Assembly: GCA_002070945.1 (NCBI GenBank)
Contig: MWEG01000107.1
Span: forward strand, 19,516 to 83,515
Source of the DNA: Lentisphaerae bacterium ADurb.Bin082
Lineage (GTDB): Bacteria; Verrucomicrobiota; Lentisphaeria; Oligosphaerales; Oligosphaeraceae
Reading direction: 5' to 3'
DNA: 64,000 bases
Positions within the stretch are counted from its first letter, which is position 1; the number at the start of each line of letters is the position of its first letter. The translations under genes and the position numbers were made by a program. Below are positions 37,268-46,629 of this stretch, piece by piece. Below the pieces are notes generated by a model. That model saw only the letters and a list, made by a program, of their open reading frames with translations. It was not told where the DNA came from and ran no database searches.

Positions 37268-38062
37268 ATGCGAATCATTCGTTTCCATCATGGCGGTCAA
37301 TCGCACTACGGTGTTTTGGAAGGCGAGCGGGTATCTGTGCTGACCGGCGATATTTTCGCTGATTGGCGCGTCACCTCAACGCATTATGATCTGGCTGAAG
37401 TCACCTTGCTGGTGCCAGTGCAGCCGCCCTCAATTCTTTGCATCGGCAAGAATTACAAGGCTCACATCGAGGAGTTCAAGTCAAAGCCGCCCGCTGCGCC
37501 GATTCTGTTCATCAAGGCTGCGAATAGCCTGCACGACCCCGGGGCGCCAGCGCCATTGCCAGCCCCAGAATTGACGACTCAAATCGATTATGAGGCGGAA
37601 TTGGCTGTTGTCATTGGCCGCCCGGCCAGGAATGTCCCCGAAGAAAAAGCCCTGGACTACGTTTTCGGCTACACCTGCGCCAACGACGTCACGGCTCGCG
37701 ATTGGCAGGCGCAGGATGGCCAATGGGCGCGCGGAAAGTCGCTTGATGGCTTTTGCCCGATTGGACCCTGGATTGAGACGGAATTAGACCCGGCTGACCT
37801 GCGTATTGAGGGGCGTCTGAACGGCGCAGTCATGCAGAGTTCGCGGACGTCTATGCTGATTTTTTCAGTGCCGTATTTAATCAGCTACCTGTCCCGGGGC
37901 ATGACCTTGCTTCCTGGAACCGTGCTCTTGACCGGCACACCCTCCGGCGTCGGCTTTGCTCGGACGCCGCCCGTCTTCCTGTGTCATGGCGATGTCTATG
38001 AGGTCGACATCGAAGGCATCGGCGTCTTGACGAATAGCTTCTTCCTGCCAGGCAAAGACTGA
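37268..38062 (+). CDS. fumarylacetoacetate hydrolase-family protein
   Basis: The 264-residue protein starts at the ATG at 37268 (MRIIRFHHGG), the usual N-terminus of this family; 17 earlier codons from a GTG are unlikely. It has the FAH motifs CIGKNYKAHIEEF, DYEAELAVVIGRPARNV with metal-binding acidic residues, CANDVTARDWQ with a further metal ligand, GKSLDGFCPIGPW and the last LTGTPSGVGFARTPP. Members hydrolyse or decarboxylate acylpyruvate-type or 2-keto acids in breakdown of aromatics and sugars, using Mg or Mn. The exact substrate is unknown. An ABM monooxygenase gene follows 144 bp downstream. Confidence 0.9.
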   Translation: MRIIRFHHGGQSHYGVLEGERVSVLTGDIFADWRVTSTHYDLAEVTLLVPVQPPSILCIGKNYKAHIEEFKSKPPAAPILFIKAANSLHDPGAPAPLPAPELTTQIDYEAELAVVIGRPARNVPEEKALDYVFGYTCANDVTARDWQAQDGQWARGKSLDGFCPIGPWIETELDPADLRIEGRLNGAVMQSSRTSMLIFSVPYLISYLSRGMTLLPGTVLLTGTPSGVGFARTPPVFLCHGDVYEVDIEGIGVLTNSFFLPGKD

Positions 38063-38206
38063 AGCGCCGCCTGCTGCCCAAGGCATTTCCGGCCAGGCGG
38101 ATTGCAAACGTCGCCTCGCTGATTACGTTAATGGCGTGTTTATACGTGAGCGGCCGCCGCGATGGTCGGCTGCGGTTTTTATGTCTCGTTGTTGAGGAGA
38201 ATTGCC

Positions 38207-38512
38207 ATGGTACATGTGATTGCCAGAATGGAAATCAAAAAAGGCCAGATGGAGAAGATGCTGGGGATTTTGACCCGGCTTGTCCCTGTGGTGCGCGCGG
38301 AAGCCGGCTGCATCCGCTATGAAGTCTGCCAGGACGCCAATATTGGCATTGGCACGCCAGCCAATCCGCAGGCGTTGACGATTGTGGAAGCCTGGGAAAG
38401 CCCCGAACACCTGGCCGCTCATTTGGCGGCGCCGCACATGGCCACTTTTCGCGATGAAGTCGGCCCGCTGCGCGAAAGCTCCAGCGTGACTGTCCTGAAT
38501 CCGAAAATCTGA
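38207..38512 (+). CDS. antibiotic-biosynthesis-monooxygenase (ABM) domain protein
   Basis: This 101-residue protein is a single ferredoxin-like ABM domain: VHVIARMEIKKGQMEKML, a central AGCIRYEVCQD and IVEAWESPEHLAAHLAAPHM. The start at 38207 has GAGGAGA upstream. ABM proteins act as small dimeric oxygenases or as non-enzymatic ligand binders. It is on the same strand as the FAH gene and may be in the same operon, which would fit a small degradation pathway. The actual reaction is not visible. Confidence 0.85.
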   Translation: MVHVIARMEIKKGQMEKMLGILTRLVPVVRAEAGCIRYEVCQDANIGIGTPANPQALTIVEAWESPEHLAAHLAAPHMATFRDEVGPLRESSSVTVLNPKI

Positions 38513-38520
38513 ACTTTAGT

Positions 38521-38544
38521 CACAGCCATATCCCGCAGGCTGTG
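38521..38544. terminator. hairpin between convergent genes
   Basis: CACAGCC and GGCTGTG pair perfectly around a 10-base loop in the 48-bp gap between two convergent genes. There is no T-tract directly after it, so termination is only suggested. Confidence 0.35.
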
Positions 38545-38560
38545 CAGGCGGTGCAAAAAA

Positions 38561-39736
38561 TCATTCTGGCGAATTGAGCAGCGCTTCGATTTTGAGCCTG
38601 GTAAAGTCCAGGATGAAGTCGTCATATTCGCTGGCAAAGTCACCGCAGGCGAGTGGATCGCCGGCATCGGCGCGCTGCTTTATCGCAATGAGGCGATTCA
38701 GGCTTTGGGTGAGCTTAGGCTGCCTGGCAATGCCGTCCTCTTTGGCGCGGACGATCAGGCTGCCCAGCTCGCAGGTGAAGAACTCGGGGTTGAAGTTCTG
38801 GAGCGCAGTCGCCTCAAAGCTGAGAGCTGTCATGTTGGCGCGCAGGCAGGAAGCGCTGTCTTGCAGTTGCTCCAGGGCGTTGGCGTTGGTCTGCTTGTTG
38901 AAATCCCAGAACATCAGGTCGGCCTGGCCCAAGGTGGGTTTCATGTCCAGGTTCGTGGTGATAGCGTAGGAGCTCAGGCTGACATCGCCTTTGAGCAGCT
39001 GGTCGGGCGCAAAGACCATTGCGCAGGGGCCGACGCCTTTGTCGTTGGCGACATCGTAAACCGTGTCGGCGTAGAAGACAAAGGCATCTTCGGCCGCTTG
39101 CAGTGGGATTTTGCCCTTGGCGTCGCGGTGATGCGCGGTCAGGCGCGGCGTCACTATGATACGGTCAGGGCCATGTTCAGGCTTGTTCGTGAAGAAGCTC
39201 GGATAGCAGACCAGCTTTAGCTGCACGGCTTCTACTTTCTTGTCCGCTTTTGGCGTCCAATGCAGGCGGCAGCGCAGCATATCGTCGCCAGGCAGCTGCA
39301 TGAATCGGACATAGACGGTCGCTTCCGGTGTATCCCAGACCATCTGGCACAAGGCTTGCGGCGATTTCTCCAGCACGGAGAAGTCAGTCAGCGGGATAGA
39401 GCCGAGGTCCTTGCCATTGATGGCGATGAACATGAAGCCGCGATGATACCAGTTGCAGCTGCTGGGCGCGGGCATGCCGATGTAGCCTTCGTAATGATAG
39501 CTGACGCCAGGGTGAGCTTTGTCGTTGCAAGCGGAGTTTTTGATCGTGTAGCTGGTTTTTCCGCTGTTCAGCTTGATGTTTTTTTCCAGCCACTGGTGGT
39601 GCTCATGGCCTGGCAGCGATCCCCTGATTTGATACGGCTCCAGCGCGATGGCGTTAGTGTAATAGGCAGGCGGCGCACCCTCGACCAGACAGGGTAAAGT
39701 GAAGCCCAGGACTAACCACAGAATAAGTCGTTTCAT
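38561..39736 (-). CDS. secreted protein of unknown function
   Basis: The ATG at 39736 gives 391 residues with a signal peptide (MKRLILWLVLGFTLPCLVEG) and GGAGT upstream; 52 earlier codons are open but lack a leader. The protein is beta-rich through the first 250 residues (GYIGMPAPSSCNWYHRGF, RIIVTPRLTAHH) and helical in the last 120. I do not recognise a family. The beta part has the look of a carbohydrate-active or galactose-mutarotase-like domain (RFMQLPGDDMLRCRLHWTPK). It is the last gene of a minus-strand group with a GH42-like enzyme and a CBM9-like protein, so a role in the same glycan pathway is inferred from position only. Confidence 0.5.
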   Translation of the reverse strand: MKRLILWLVLGFTLPCLVEGAPPAYYTNAIALEPYQIRGSLPGHEHHQWLEKNIKLNSGKTSYTIKNSACNDKAHPGVSYHYEGYIGMPAPSSCNWYHRGFMFIAINGKDLGSIPLTDFSVLEKSPQALCQMVWDTPEATVYVRFMQLPGDDMLRCRLHWTPKADKKVEAVQLKLVCYPSFFTNKPEHGPDRIIVTPRLTAHHRDAKGKIPLQAAEDAFVFYADTVYDVANDKGVGPCAMVFAPDQLLKGDVSLSSYAITTNLDMKPTLGQADLMFWDFNKQTNANALEQLQDSASCLRANMTALSFEATALQNFNPEFFTCELGSLIVRAKEDGIARQPKLTQSLNRLIAIKQRADAGDPLACGDFASEYDDFILDFTRLKIEALLNSPE

Positions 39737-39825
39737 AGTGACTCCTTTGCCGGAGTACCTCAGCGGTGTTTTCCGGTTTCTATCTTTCAATAACGCGGCG
39801 TGCCGGAGGGCATTTTGTCTGAGTC

Positions 39826-42800
39826 CTACTTCACTCGCCAGGAAGCGCGGTCTTGCTTGCCGCTGAAGAGTTCTTTGGCCGTGACCGTCCATTTGCCGGG
39901 TTCGGTATTGAAGGCGACTGGGTAACTCACTTCGCCTCGTCCGTTTTCCAGGATAAGGACGCGCCGTCCCCAGTCTGGTTTTGCGCCTTGCGGGTCGGTC
40001 ACTTCTACTAGGACAGCCACGCGGGCGGCTGCGTCTGGCGGCATCGACGCGGAAATCTTGGCGGTCGTGACGTCGCCAGGCTGGCCTGGGGTCACCTTGA
40101 CGTCAAGGCCGCGAATCGGATACGGCTGGATCAGGAAGAAGTTGGCTCGGCCTTGGCGAATCGTCGTCGTGAAGTCCTGGACACGGCCGAGATTCTTGCC
40201 GGCGCGCAAGTCATAGACGTACATTTTTTCCGGCAAGGTAATTTTCGCTTTCCGGGGCGGATCAGCCAGCGTGCCGCTCTTGGGGTTGAACCAGGCGCAG
40301 CGCATCTGCCACCAGACGCCCAGAATCTGGCTGTCGCCATTGTCCCAGACGCGCGCTTCCGTGAAGGATAGCGGCGTACCATCCGGCTGCCGGACGCGGA
40401 AAGGCGCACCAACGCCGCAGGACGCCAGGAGCTCGTCCAGGAATCTGCGGTAAATGCCGTCCTGGCCTTTGTCAACGACTTGCTGGTTGCACTGGAAGTT
40501 TAGGAGAATCGCTTTCCCCTTGCCGACTTTGTTGCTGAGCAGCACGGGCTTGTCGCCTGCGGTCATGGCGGCGGTCGCGCCGGCAGCGACGATGCCGCCG
40601 TCGATTTTGACTTCGCTGATAGTGCCATACGCGCAGTCCAGGTCAGCGATTGTGGCGGGGTCGCGATTCACGCGCTTGACGCCGAACAAATCGTCCAGCA
40701 AGCCAGCAGGGACGGGCTTGCCGTGATCGTCATACAATCCGGGCCGGACGTCGGCGATGACCGTGCCGCCATTGAGGGCGAAGTTCCTGATGGCCTTGAC
40801 GTCGTCAGCGCCGAGGGCCTGGGTCATAGGCAGCAGCAGGACGGTGAATTCGTCTAAGTTCAATTCGCCTTTGCGCAGGCTTTCCGGAGTCAGGTAGCGG
40901 AAGTCCAGCCCGAGGTCGTAGATGAACTGGGCCGTGAAATCATGCGCTTGTTTGGGTTTCAGGAAGCTGGTACCGTTTTCAAAGCTTCCGGTTATGGCCG
41001 ACGGCACTGAGTAGTAGATGGCGATTCGGCTGTGACGCGGCTTCAGTTTCATCAGCAGGTCGCCGAGGCCTTCGCGGACTGGCTTCATTTCCCGGGTCAG
41101 GTCAGCTGTGCAGTCATAAAAGTCAAGCGTCGGCGTCAGATAGCCGCGGTAGCTGCCAGCGCCGCTCCACATCCAGTACCAGATGCTGTCCATCTCTTTC
41201 ATCACCATGCGCCAGGCGGCGTCGGACAGGGCGTCGCCGGTTTTGGAATAGCCCATCCAGTTGGCACGGATCAGGGAGCGGTCGGCAATGGAGCGCAGGA
41301 TGTCGTCGCCAATGCTGGGGTAGGGCGAATAGAACGTGTTGATGCTGATGATGTTGTTGATGTCATCGCCAAAGCCGCCAGTGCCTTCGAAGCCGGTCAC
41401 GGCCAGGGGGTCAAGCTCTTTGTAGGCCTTGACAAAGCGGCCCGACAAGTTCATCAGGTTCCAGCGGGCAAAGGCCTGGCGGTCATACCAGCGGGCGAAT
41501 TTGCCGGCGGCGACGGCCTGGCTTTCCATGTTGTCCTTCGGGTCGAGCAGGGCCACTTCCGCAAAGGAAGCGTATTTTTCGCCCCATGAGTCATTGAGGC
41601 GGGCGATGGAGCCGTATTGGCGCTCCAGGTATTTCTGGTATGCCTTGATACATTCGGGATGGACGCAGCAGCCGGCAGTGACGCCTTCGTCGCCAAGGGA
41701 ATAGCAGAATACCCCCTGCTGGCGGAAGGCGGTCTGGTTGGTGACGACCGTGTTCACATGCTCCATGATTTTCTCTTCATCATTCCAGCAGACTGTCTTG
41801 TTGCCGACCTTCATGTAGCCGTTTTCGTCTTTCGGGTCTAGGATGCGGGTGCTGTAGGGGACGAGGGGGATGTCGCTGGCGGCAAGGAGAGCCTGACGCT
41901 GAGATTTGCCGAAGCCGGAGAGCAGGCAGAGGCCCTGGCCGGCTTGGCGCAGCTGCTTCCAGCCATACCAGCCGATGATGCCCTCGGGGGTGTCCCATTG
42001 CAGGAAATTGAATTGATTGCGATTGCGTTTGGGAACGGTGAAGATGGCCTCAGCGCAGTCGAGGTCGCGGCCGTTGACGCCCATCGTCGCCCGGAAGCGC
42101 ATCTCTATGGAGCAGGATTCGCTGGTGGTAAAGACGCAGGCAGGCTCGGGGGCGGTGAGGGCGGCTTCGCGCTGGAAGAGAATGCGGCCCCAAGTATCCA
42201 GGACTTCCCAGCGCAAGACGCTGCCAGCCGGGATGGTGTCGCCGCGCAGCGTCGCCGTGGCCTTGACGTTGCCGCCGGCCTCGGTCCAGGTCTTGTCCAG
42301 AGCCAGGCCAGCCAGGCCGACCGGCGATTCGACCGTCACATTGATGGCGCCATACGCTTCCACGCCCTGCTTGCTGCGGACGATGAGTCCGAGCAGATAG
42401 CGGCCAGCCTGCACCTGCGGCAAGTTGTCTTTGCCGGCTGGAACTGTCGTTGGGCAGGCGAATGTCACCGTTGAATTATCAGCGCTGAGCTTGTACCGGA
42501 CCGGCTTTGCGCTGGCGCGCCAATCATCAGCGCAGCGATGCCATTCCGCCGCGATTTGCACATCCAGGGCGTCGCCGGCAGTGGTGAAGGCAACATCAAC
42601 GCAGGGCACACCATCGACCATGCTTGTCTTCAGCGGTTTGATGGCGACTCTGCCTTCGCGCTGGGCAGCCCAATGCAGGGCGCGTCCCAGGCGCATCATC
42701 TGGTAATCGTATTCGCGCAGGCCTTCCCGACTGAACGAGTCATGGGCGCTGAGCGCCAAGGTATAGTAGTTGACAAAGACGCCGCGGCCTTTGCCGAGGT

Positions 42801-43416
42801 TGTAGGCTTCAAACGGGACTCCAGGTTTTTTGTCGGCGCTCACATTGGGGATGGCGTCGTTCAGCCAAGCGGGCAGTTCTGCCAGCTGTCGTTTCGCCAC
42901 CATAAAGTCATCGGCTTTCTTGCCGACGGTCAGCAGCCCAGCGCCGCGGGCGACTTTCTCCATGATCTTGAACTGCATTTCTGCGGGCAGGGTTTTCAGG
43001 CTCACATTAGCCAGCACATAGACGTCGTACTGGTTTTCCAGCAGGCGCCGAGCCCGTTGCTCGCCGATTTCCACGCCGAGGAATTTGCTGGTTGGGTGAT
43101 AGAAGAAAGCATCGCCCTCAATGTCAAAGCGTTGGATCAGTTCGACTGGCTCGCGCAGGCGGATGCCAGGCATGACCCAGTCGCCGCCGTAGCGTCCCGG
43201 TTCGACGATGAACAGTGCCTTGACCTTGCCGCCCTGGTAGTTTTTGCCCCAGGGACAGTGCGGGGTGACGAGGGTTGATTGCAGGCTTTGGTCTTCTTCC
43301 ACTTCCTCCGGCGTTGTTGCCGCCTGAGCCAGCGGCATCACGGTCGCCAGCAGCAGGGCTAGGCCGTGCGTTAGTTTCCGAATCGACCACCAAGACAAAG
43401 CGGGTTGTTTTTTCAT
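39826..43416 (-). CDS. large secreted GH42-like (beta-galactosidase-type) protein
   Basis: The ATG at 43416 places AAGGAG nine bases upstream; an ATG at 43425 touches that site directly and is less likely. The 1196-residue protein has a leader ending at ATVMPLAQA, a glutamine-amidotransferase-like part (about 60-200), beta-sandwich linkers and then a barrel. The barrel has YSLGDEG with Glu near 574 as likely acid/base, followed by the GH42-type run CCVHPEC and YLERQYGSIARLNDSWG. Later IRNFALNGGTVIADVRPG resembles the beta-galactosidase trimerisation domain. The C-terminal 200 residues are beta-rich. GH42 enzymes act on beta-galactosides, but such long secreted members are not standard, so the substrate is open. 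Confidence 0.7.
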   Translation of the reverse strand: MKKQPALSWWSIRKLTHGLALLLATVMPLAQAATTPEEVEEDQSLQSTLVTPHCPWGKNYQGGKVKALFIVEPGRYGGDWVMPGIRLREPVELIQRFDIEGDAFFYHPTSKFLGVEIGEQRARRLLENQYDVYVLANVSLKTLPAEMQFKIMEKVARGAGLLTVGKKADDFMVAKRQLAELPAWLNDAIPNVSADKKPGVPFEAYNLGKGRGVFVNYYTLALSAHDSFSREGLREYDYQMMRLGRALHWAAQREGRVAIKPLKTSMVDGVPCVDVAFTTAGDALDVQIAAEWHRCADDWRASAKPVRYKLSADNSTVTFACPTTVPAGKDNLPQVQAGRYLLGLIVRSKQGVEAYGAINVTVESPVGLAGLALDKTWTEAGGNVKATATLRGDTIPAGSVLRWEVLDTWGRILFQREAALTAPEPACVFTTSESCSIEMRFRATMGVNGRDLDCAEAIFTVPKRNRNQFNFLQWDTPEGIIGWYGWKQLRQAGQGLCLLSGFGKSQRQALLAASDIPLVPYSTRILDPKDENGYMKVGNKTVCWNDEEKIMEHVNTVVTNQTAFRQQGVFCYSLGDEGVTAGCCVHPECIKAYQKYLERQYGSIARLNDSWGEKYASFAEVALLDPKDNMESQAVAAGKFARWYDRQAFARWNLMNLSGRFVKAYKELDPLAVTGFEGTGGFGDDINNIISINTFYSPYPSIGDDILRSIADRSLIRANWMGYSKTGDALSDAAWRMVMKEMDSIWYWMWSGAGSYRGYLTPTLDFYDCTADLTREMKPVREGLGDLLMKLKPRHSRIAIYYSVPSAITGSFENGTSFLKPKQAHDFTAQFIYDLGLDFRYLTPESLRKGELNLDEFTVLLLPMTQALGADDVKAIRNFALNGGTVIADVRPGLYDDHGKPVPAGLLDDLFGVKRVNRDPATIADLDCAYGTISEVKIDGGIVAAGATAAMTAGDKPVLLSNKVGKGKAILLNFQCNQQVVDKGQDGIYRRFLDELLASCGVGAPFRVRQPDGTPLSFTEARVWDNGDSQILGVWWQMRCAWFNPKSGTLADPPRKAKITLPEKMYVYDLRAGKNLGRVQDFTTTIRQGRANFFLIQPYPIRGLDVKVTPGQPGDVTTAKISASMPPDAAARVAVLVEVTDPQGAKPDWGRRVLILENGRGEVSYPVAFNTEPGKWTVTAKELFSGKQDRASWRVK

Positions 43417-43484
43417 CTCTGCCATCTCCTTGATTTCAGGATATCTGAATGACGTTGAGCGTACTTAAGGATAAAAGCTTGGCC

Positions 43485-44576
43485 TTACGGCATATCTGCG
43501 TTGAGCTGTGCCAGTTTGACTTCCCAGTAGTAGGTGTTGAGCTGATTTCGGAACAATTCGTTGAACAGGATGGCTTTGGAGAGGAAGACGCCGTCAAGTT
43601 GGCTCTTAGCGGCGGCTTGCTTTTGCCAGTCGGCGAAGTCCTCGTCCAGCTTGGCGAAGTCTTTAGCGTACGGGAGGTTTGGATTGGCAGCGAAGACTTG
43701 CCGCAATTCTTGCGCTTTCGGCGGCGCGGCCTGGAAGAGGGTGCGCACCTGATCCAGGTAGGAGGAGAATTGCCCCTTGCCGTCCGGGGTGATGGTCCAG
43801 ATGCCGTTTGGGGCATAGAGGAGGTTGTTGACGGCGCCCGCAGCTTGGGTGGCAATCTTAGTCATGGCGGCTGGCTCCGGCTGCCAGTTGGCTGGCACGA
43901 AGAGCAGGTGTCCGAACAGCTCTGGGGTATTGAAGTTTCGCTGCACGTCTGCCCAGTTGGCCAGTTCGCGGCTGCCGCTGGCCAGGCGCTCGCGGCAGAG
44001 GTTGAAGCCCCAGAAGTCCGCCGGTGCGATTTTCTCTACGCCGAGGGTGGCAAGGGGGATGGCCGCTTCGACGGTCCAGCGGTCGTCATAGAGTTTTGTC
44101 TTGGCGGCCCATGGCTTGCTCCAGAGTCGGTCGTGCTTCCAGCTGTCAAAACGAACGCCCTTGGCATTCACTATCAGCTGATAGTAATCGGCATGGATAT
44201 GCAGCGGGTCAAAGAAGATTTCGATGCAGTCGTCGTCCCAGACTGGGCCGTCATGCTCGGTCACGTTAGTGACCAGGCTTTCCATTTTTGATTCATAGCA
44301 GGTGACTGCGAGATAGATATTTTGGTCATCCCAGAGCAACTGCATAGCCATCGGCTCCGGAAAGATGATTTCTTTGCCGCTGTCGCGGAAGCCGCTGACC
44401 AGCGTCGCCGCATTCCAGGCCGCGTCGCCTAAGTCTCCATCGACGACAATGGCGCCAGTAGCGCGTGCGCAGGGATAGACCAGTCCTTGCTGTAAGATTT
44501 TCGCTGACGCGGCAGGTAGCCACATCCCTAATAGCAACGTCCCGGTCAGTGCCAATAGCAAGAATTTTCGCGTCAT
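43485..44576 (-). CDS. secreted CBM9-like carbohydrate-binding protein
   Basis: This 363-residue protein has a signal peptide (MTRKFLLLALTGTLLLGMWL, then PAASA) and AGGAGG upstream. Residues about 40-225 match the CBM9-like fold: IVVDGDLGDAAWNAA, AMQLLWDDQNIYLAVTCYES, DDDCIEIFFDP and WTVEAAIPLATLG. The last 130 residues are a helical tail with charged and Ala-rich heptads, possibly a coiled coil. The module binds sugars; whether the protein is more than a binding protein is not clear. It is the first gene of the operon with the GH42-like enzyme and the unknown secreted protein. Confidence 0.8.
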   Translation of the reverse strand: MTRKFLLLALTGTLLLGMWLPAASAKILQQGLVYPCARATGAIVVDGDLGDAAWNAATLVSGFRDSGKEIIFPEPMAMQLLWDDQNIYLAVTCYESKMESLVTNVTEHDGPVWDDDCIEIFFDPLHIHADYYQLIVNAKGVRFDSWKHDRLWSKPWAAKTKLYDDRWTVEAAIPLATLGVEKIAPADFWGFNLCRERLASGSRELANWADVQRNFNTPELFGHLLFVPANWQPEPAAMTKIATQAAGAVNNLLYAPNGIWTITPDGKGQFSSYLDQVRTLFQAAPPKAQELRQVFAANPNLPYAKDFAKLDEDFADWQKQAAAKSQLDGVFLSKAILFNELFRNQLNTYYWEVKLAQLNADMP

Positions 44577-44646
44577 CTTTCGCCTCCTGGGTAATGTGAG
44601 CCGTGCCCGAAGTCAATATACGGAAGAAAAGGCTGAGTCGCAGTAA

Positions 44647-44675
44647 ACTATATCGCCGAAAATGATGAACCGCAA
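44647..44675 (-). promoter_or_regulatory. possible promoter of the CBM9/GH42 operon
   Basis: On the minus strand TTGCGG and TATAGT are separated by 17 bases, about 70 bp before the CBM9-like start. Confidence 0.3.
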
Positions 44676-44702
44676 CCGCCGCGAAAAAGAAAGCAGACGA
44701 AG

Positions 44703-44862
<160 letters not shown>

Positions 44863-44866
<4 letters not shown>

Positions 44867-45351
44867 AATCTCCTGGTGTAGATCAGGCGGTCGTCGCCTT
44901 GGGCGTAGAAGTCCTTGATGCGCGCTTCGACGACATAGCCGTTGCGTTCGTAGAATTTCTGGGTCGGCAGGTATATGGCCTTGGAGGAGGTCTCGATGAT
45001 CATCAGGCGTCCGCCTCGGCTGACGCTTTCCTGTTCGGCATGGTTCAGCAGGGTCTGCCCAATGCCTTGGCCTTGGCGAGCTGGGGCGACCGCGATCCAG
45101 TACAGGTCAAAGGTCGCCTCAGTGGCAGGAGTCGGCCCGAAGCAGACGTAGCCAACCGGCTCGGTCGACGCGCCTGGCTCGACCGCTGCCACGATCACGT
45201 AGTCCTTCTGGTCGGGCTTGTGCAGAAAGATGTCAATCAGCTCATTGGCGACGTCGATTTCAGCTGCCGTGAACATTCCAGTCTGGCGCAGAATCCGGTC
45301 AATGGCGGGTGCGTCATTTTCCTGCAAGGGGCGGAGTTCGAGATTTAACAT
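44863..45351 (-). CDS. GNAT-family N-acetyltransferase
   Basis: The 162-residue protein has the GNAT acetyl-CoA site Q-G-Q-G-I-G (ARQGQGIGQTLLNHAE) and the usual strand-helix order, ending with KFYERNGYVVEARIKDFY. The ATG at 45351 overlaps the stop of the ATP-grasp gene by seven bases, so translation is coupled. It likely modifies an amino group on a small molecule or peptide. The pairing with a D-Ala-D-Ala-ligase-like enzyme hints at an amino-acid or peptide product. The stop TAG is the first codon of the repeat tail TAGGGGCGAGGGG. Confidence 0.85.
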
Positions 45352-46406
45352 GAGCCAGCGTTCTTTCGCCGCGCCAAGGCGGCTTGGATGACGATTTGGA
45401 CAAAGTCCGGATAGGACAGCCCAGCTGCTGCCAGGGCGTTGCTGTAGCCGGCACCAGGAGAAATGTCGGGATTGGGGTTGTATTCCAGCACGAAGGGGTG
45501 GTCGTTGCAATCGACTCGGAAATCGACCCGGCCGTAGGAGTCCGCGCCCAAAGCCTGGTGTACGCTGACCGCCATGTCTTGCAGGCGTTCTTGCAGTTCG
45601 GGGGTGATGGCGGCCGGGCAGCGCGATGGCGTCGTGCGGTACAATTCGTCGTCAGTCACCCATTTGGCCTTGTAGGACACAATCTGGTCCGCGCCAGGCT
45701 GAAACCCGGAGAAGTCGATTTCCGACGGCGGCAGGGCGCGGACGCTACGGCTGGCCGGCAGCAGCGCGACGCTGATTTCGCGGCCTGCAATGAATTTTTC
45801 CACGAGGACGCCGTCGCGCGGGTATTGCTCAAGCAGGCGCCGGCAGTTTTTGCGCAGGCCGGGGAAGTCCCTGACCACTGCGTCGTCAAGGATGCCGAGG
45901 CTGGCGTCCTCGCAGGCTGGTTTGACGATGAGCGGATAGCCGAGCGCCGCCGGCGCCGCTGACGGCACGGATTCATAGTAGACCCAGTCAGGCGTCGGAA
46001 TGCCTGAGGCGACCAGGATTTTCTTGGTGAGGTTTTTGTTTCTGGCCAAGCCGAGAACAAGGGGATGGTTGCCGGTGTAGTGTACGCCCATGCTGTCAAG
46101 GATGGCGGCCACATTGCTTTCGCCAGCGGAATCGCCGTTGAGACCTTCGCACAGATTGAAGACCAGGTCAGGCTGAACTTGATCCAGTTGGCGGAAAATC
46201 TCGGCCGCAGTAGTGACGGCTGCCTTCTGCGGTTGCCAGCCCAGTTCACGCAGTGCCTGGGCGACGGCGCTGACCTCATCAGCAACGGCGCTTTCAGAGA
46301 TGAGTTCCAAAGCCGGCGTGCTGGCACTCGGGGCATTGCTGAGGATGAGGACACGCGCAGCGGGGGGCAAGGCCGGAGGATGTGGTTCAGAGCTGCTCGG
46401 TTGCAT
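45345..46406 (-). CDS. D-alanine-D-alanine ligase-like ATP-grasp enzyme
   Basis: Starting at the ATG at 46406 gives 353 residues; the ribosome site is weak, and 81 earlier open codons run through repeat sequence. The ATP-grasp fold is clear: FNLCEGLNGDSAGESNVAAI, PLIVKPACEDASLGI (lysine for ATP), VLVEKFIAGREISVALL, YGRVDFRVD and VLEYNPNPDISPG with the last metal ligands. True Ddl enzymes have a similar order, but the N-terminal glycine-rich part differs, so this may ligate other amino acids. It is coupled to the GNAT gene by a 7-base overlap. A shared modification or peptide-ligation pathway is inferred. Confidence 0.8.
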   Translation of the reverse strand: MQPSSSEPHPPALPPAARVLILSNAPSASTPALELISESAVADEVSAVAQALRELGWQPQKAAVTTAAEIFRQLDQVQPDLVFNLCEGLNGDSAGESNVAAILDSMGVHYTGNHPLVLGLARNKNLTKKILVASGIPTPDWVYYESVPSAAPAALGYPLIVKPACEDASLGILDDAVVRDFPGLRKNCRRLLEQYPRDGVLVEKFIAGREISVALLPASRSVRALPPSEIDFSGFQPGADQIVSYKAKWVTDDELYRTTPSRCPAAITPELQERLQDMAVSVHQALGADSYGRVDFRVDCNDHPFVLEYNPNPDISPGAGYSNALAAAGLSYPDFVQIVIQAALARRKNAGSC

Positions 46407-46428
46407 GATGGCGCAAGGGGCGTTCTTT

Positions 46429-46502
46429 AGGGGCGAGGGGCGAGGAACTGTTGTTTTATCCGCAGATGACGCAGATTTTTTGGGGTGCGTTGTACGGGGA
46501 AA
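46429..46502. repeat. dispersed repeat with GCAGATGACGCAGATTTTTT core, copy 2
   Basis: Matches 36871-36961: GGGGCGAGGGGCGAGGAACT, TTGTTTTATCCGCAGATGAC, and GTTGTACGGGGAAAA. It lies just before the ATP-grasp start. Confidence 0.75.
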
Positions 46503-46546
46503 ACAGCAGCACTGCGGCGAAGACCCGTAGGACTGAAACAGAAAAG

Positions 46547-46574
46547 CCCAGGGTGAGCGAAGCGAAACCCTGGG
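46547..46574. repeat. CCCAGGG/CCCTGGG hairpin repeat
   Basis: CCCAGGG and CCCTGGG flank GAGCGAAGCG. A relative of this hairpin lies at 60630-60675, where CCCAGGGCAAGCGAAGCCCG continues with two CCCTGGGCGA copies. Confidence 0.6.
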
Positions 46575-46629
46575 GGAGGTGGAATAAATTGGTAATGTGC
46601 GGAATCTTGTGATAGGAAATGTACAGTTT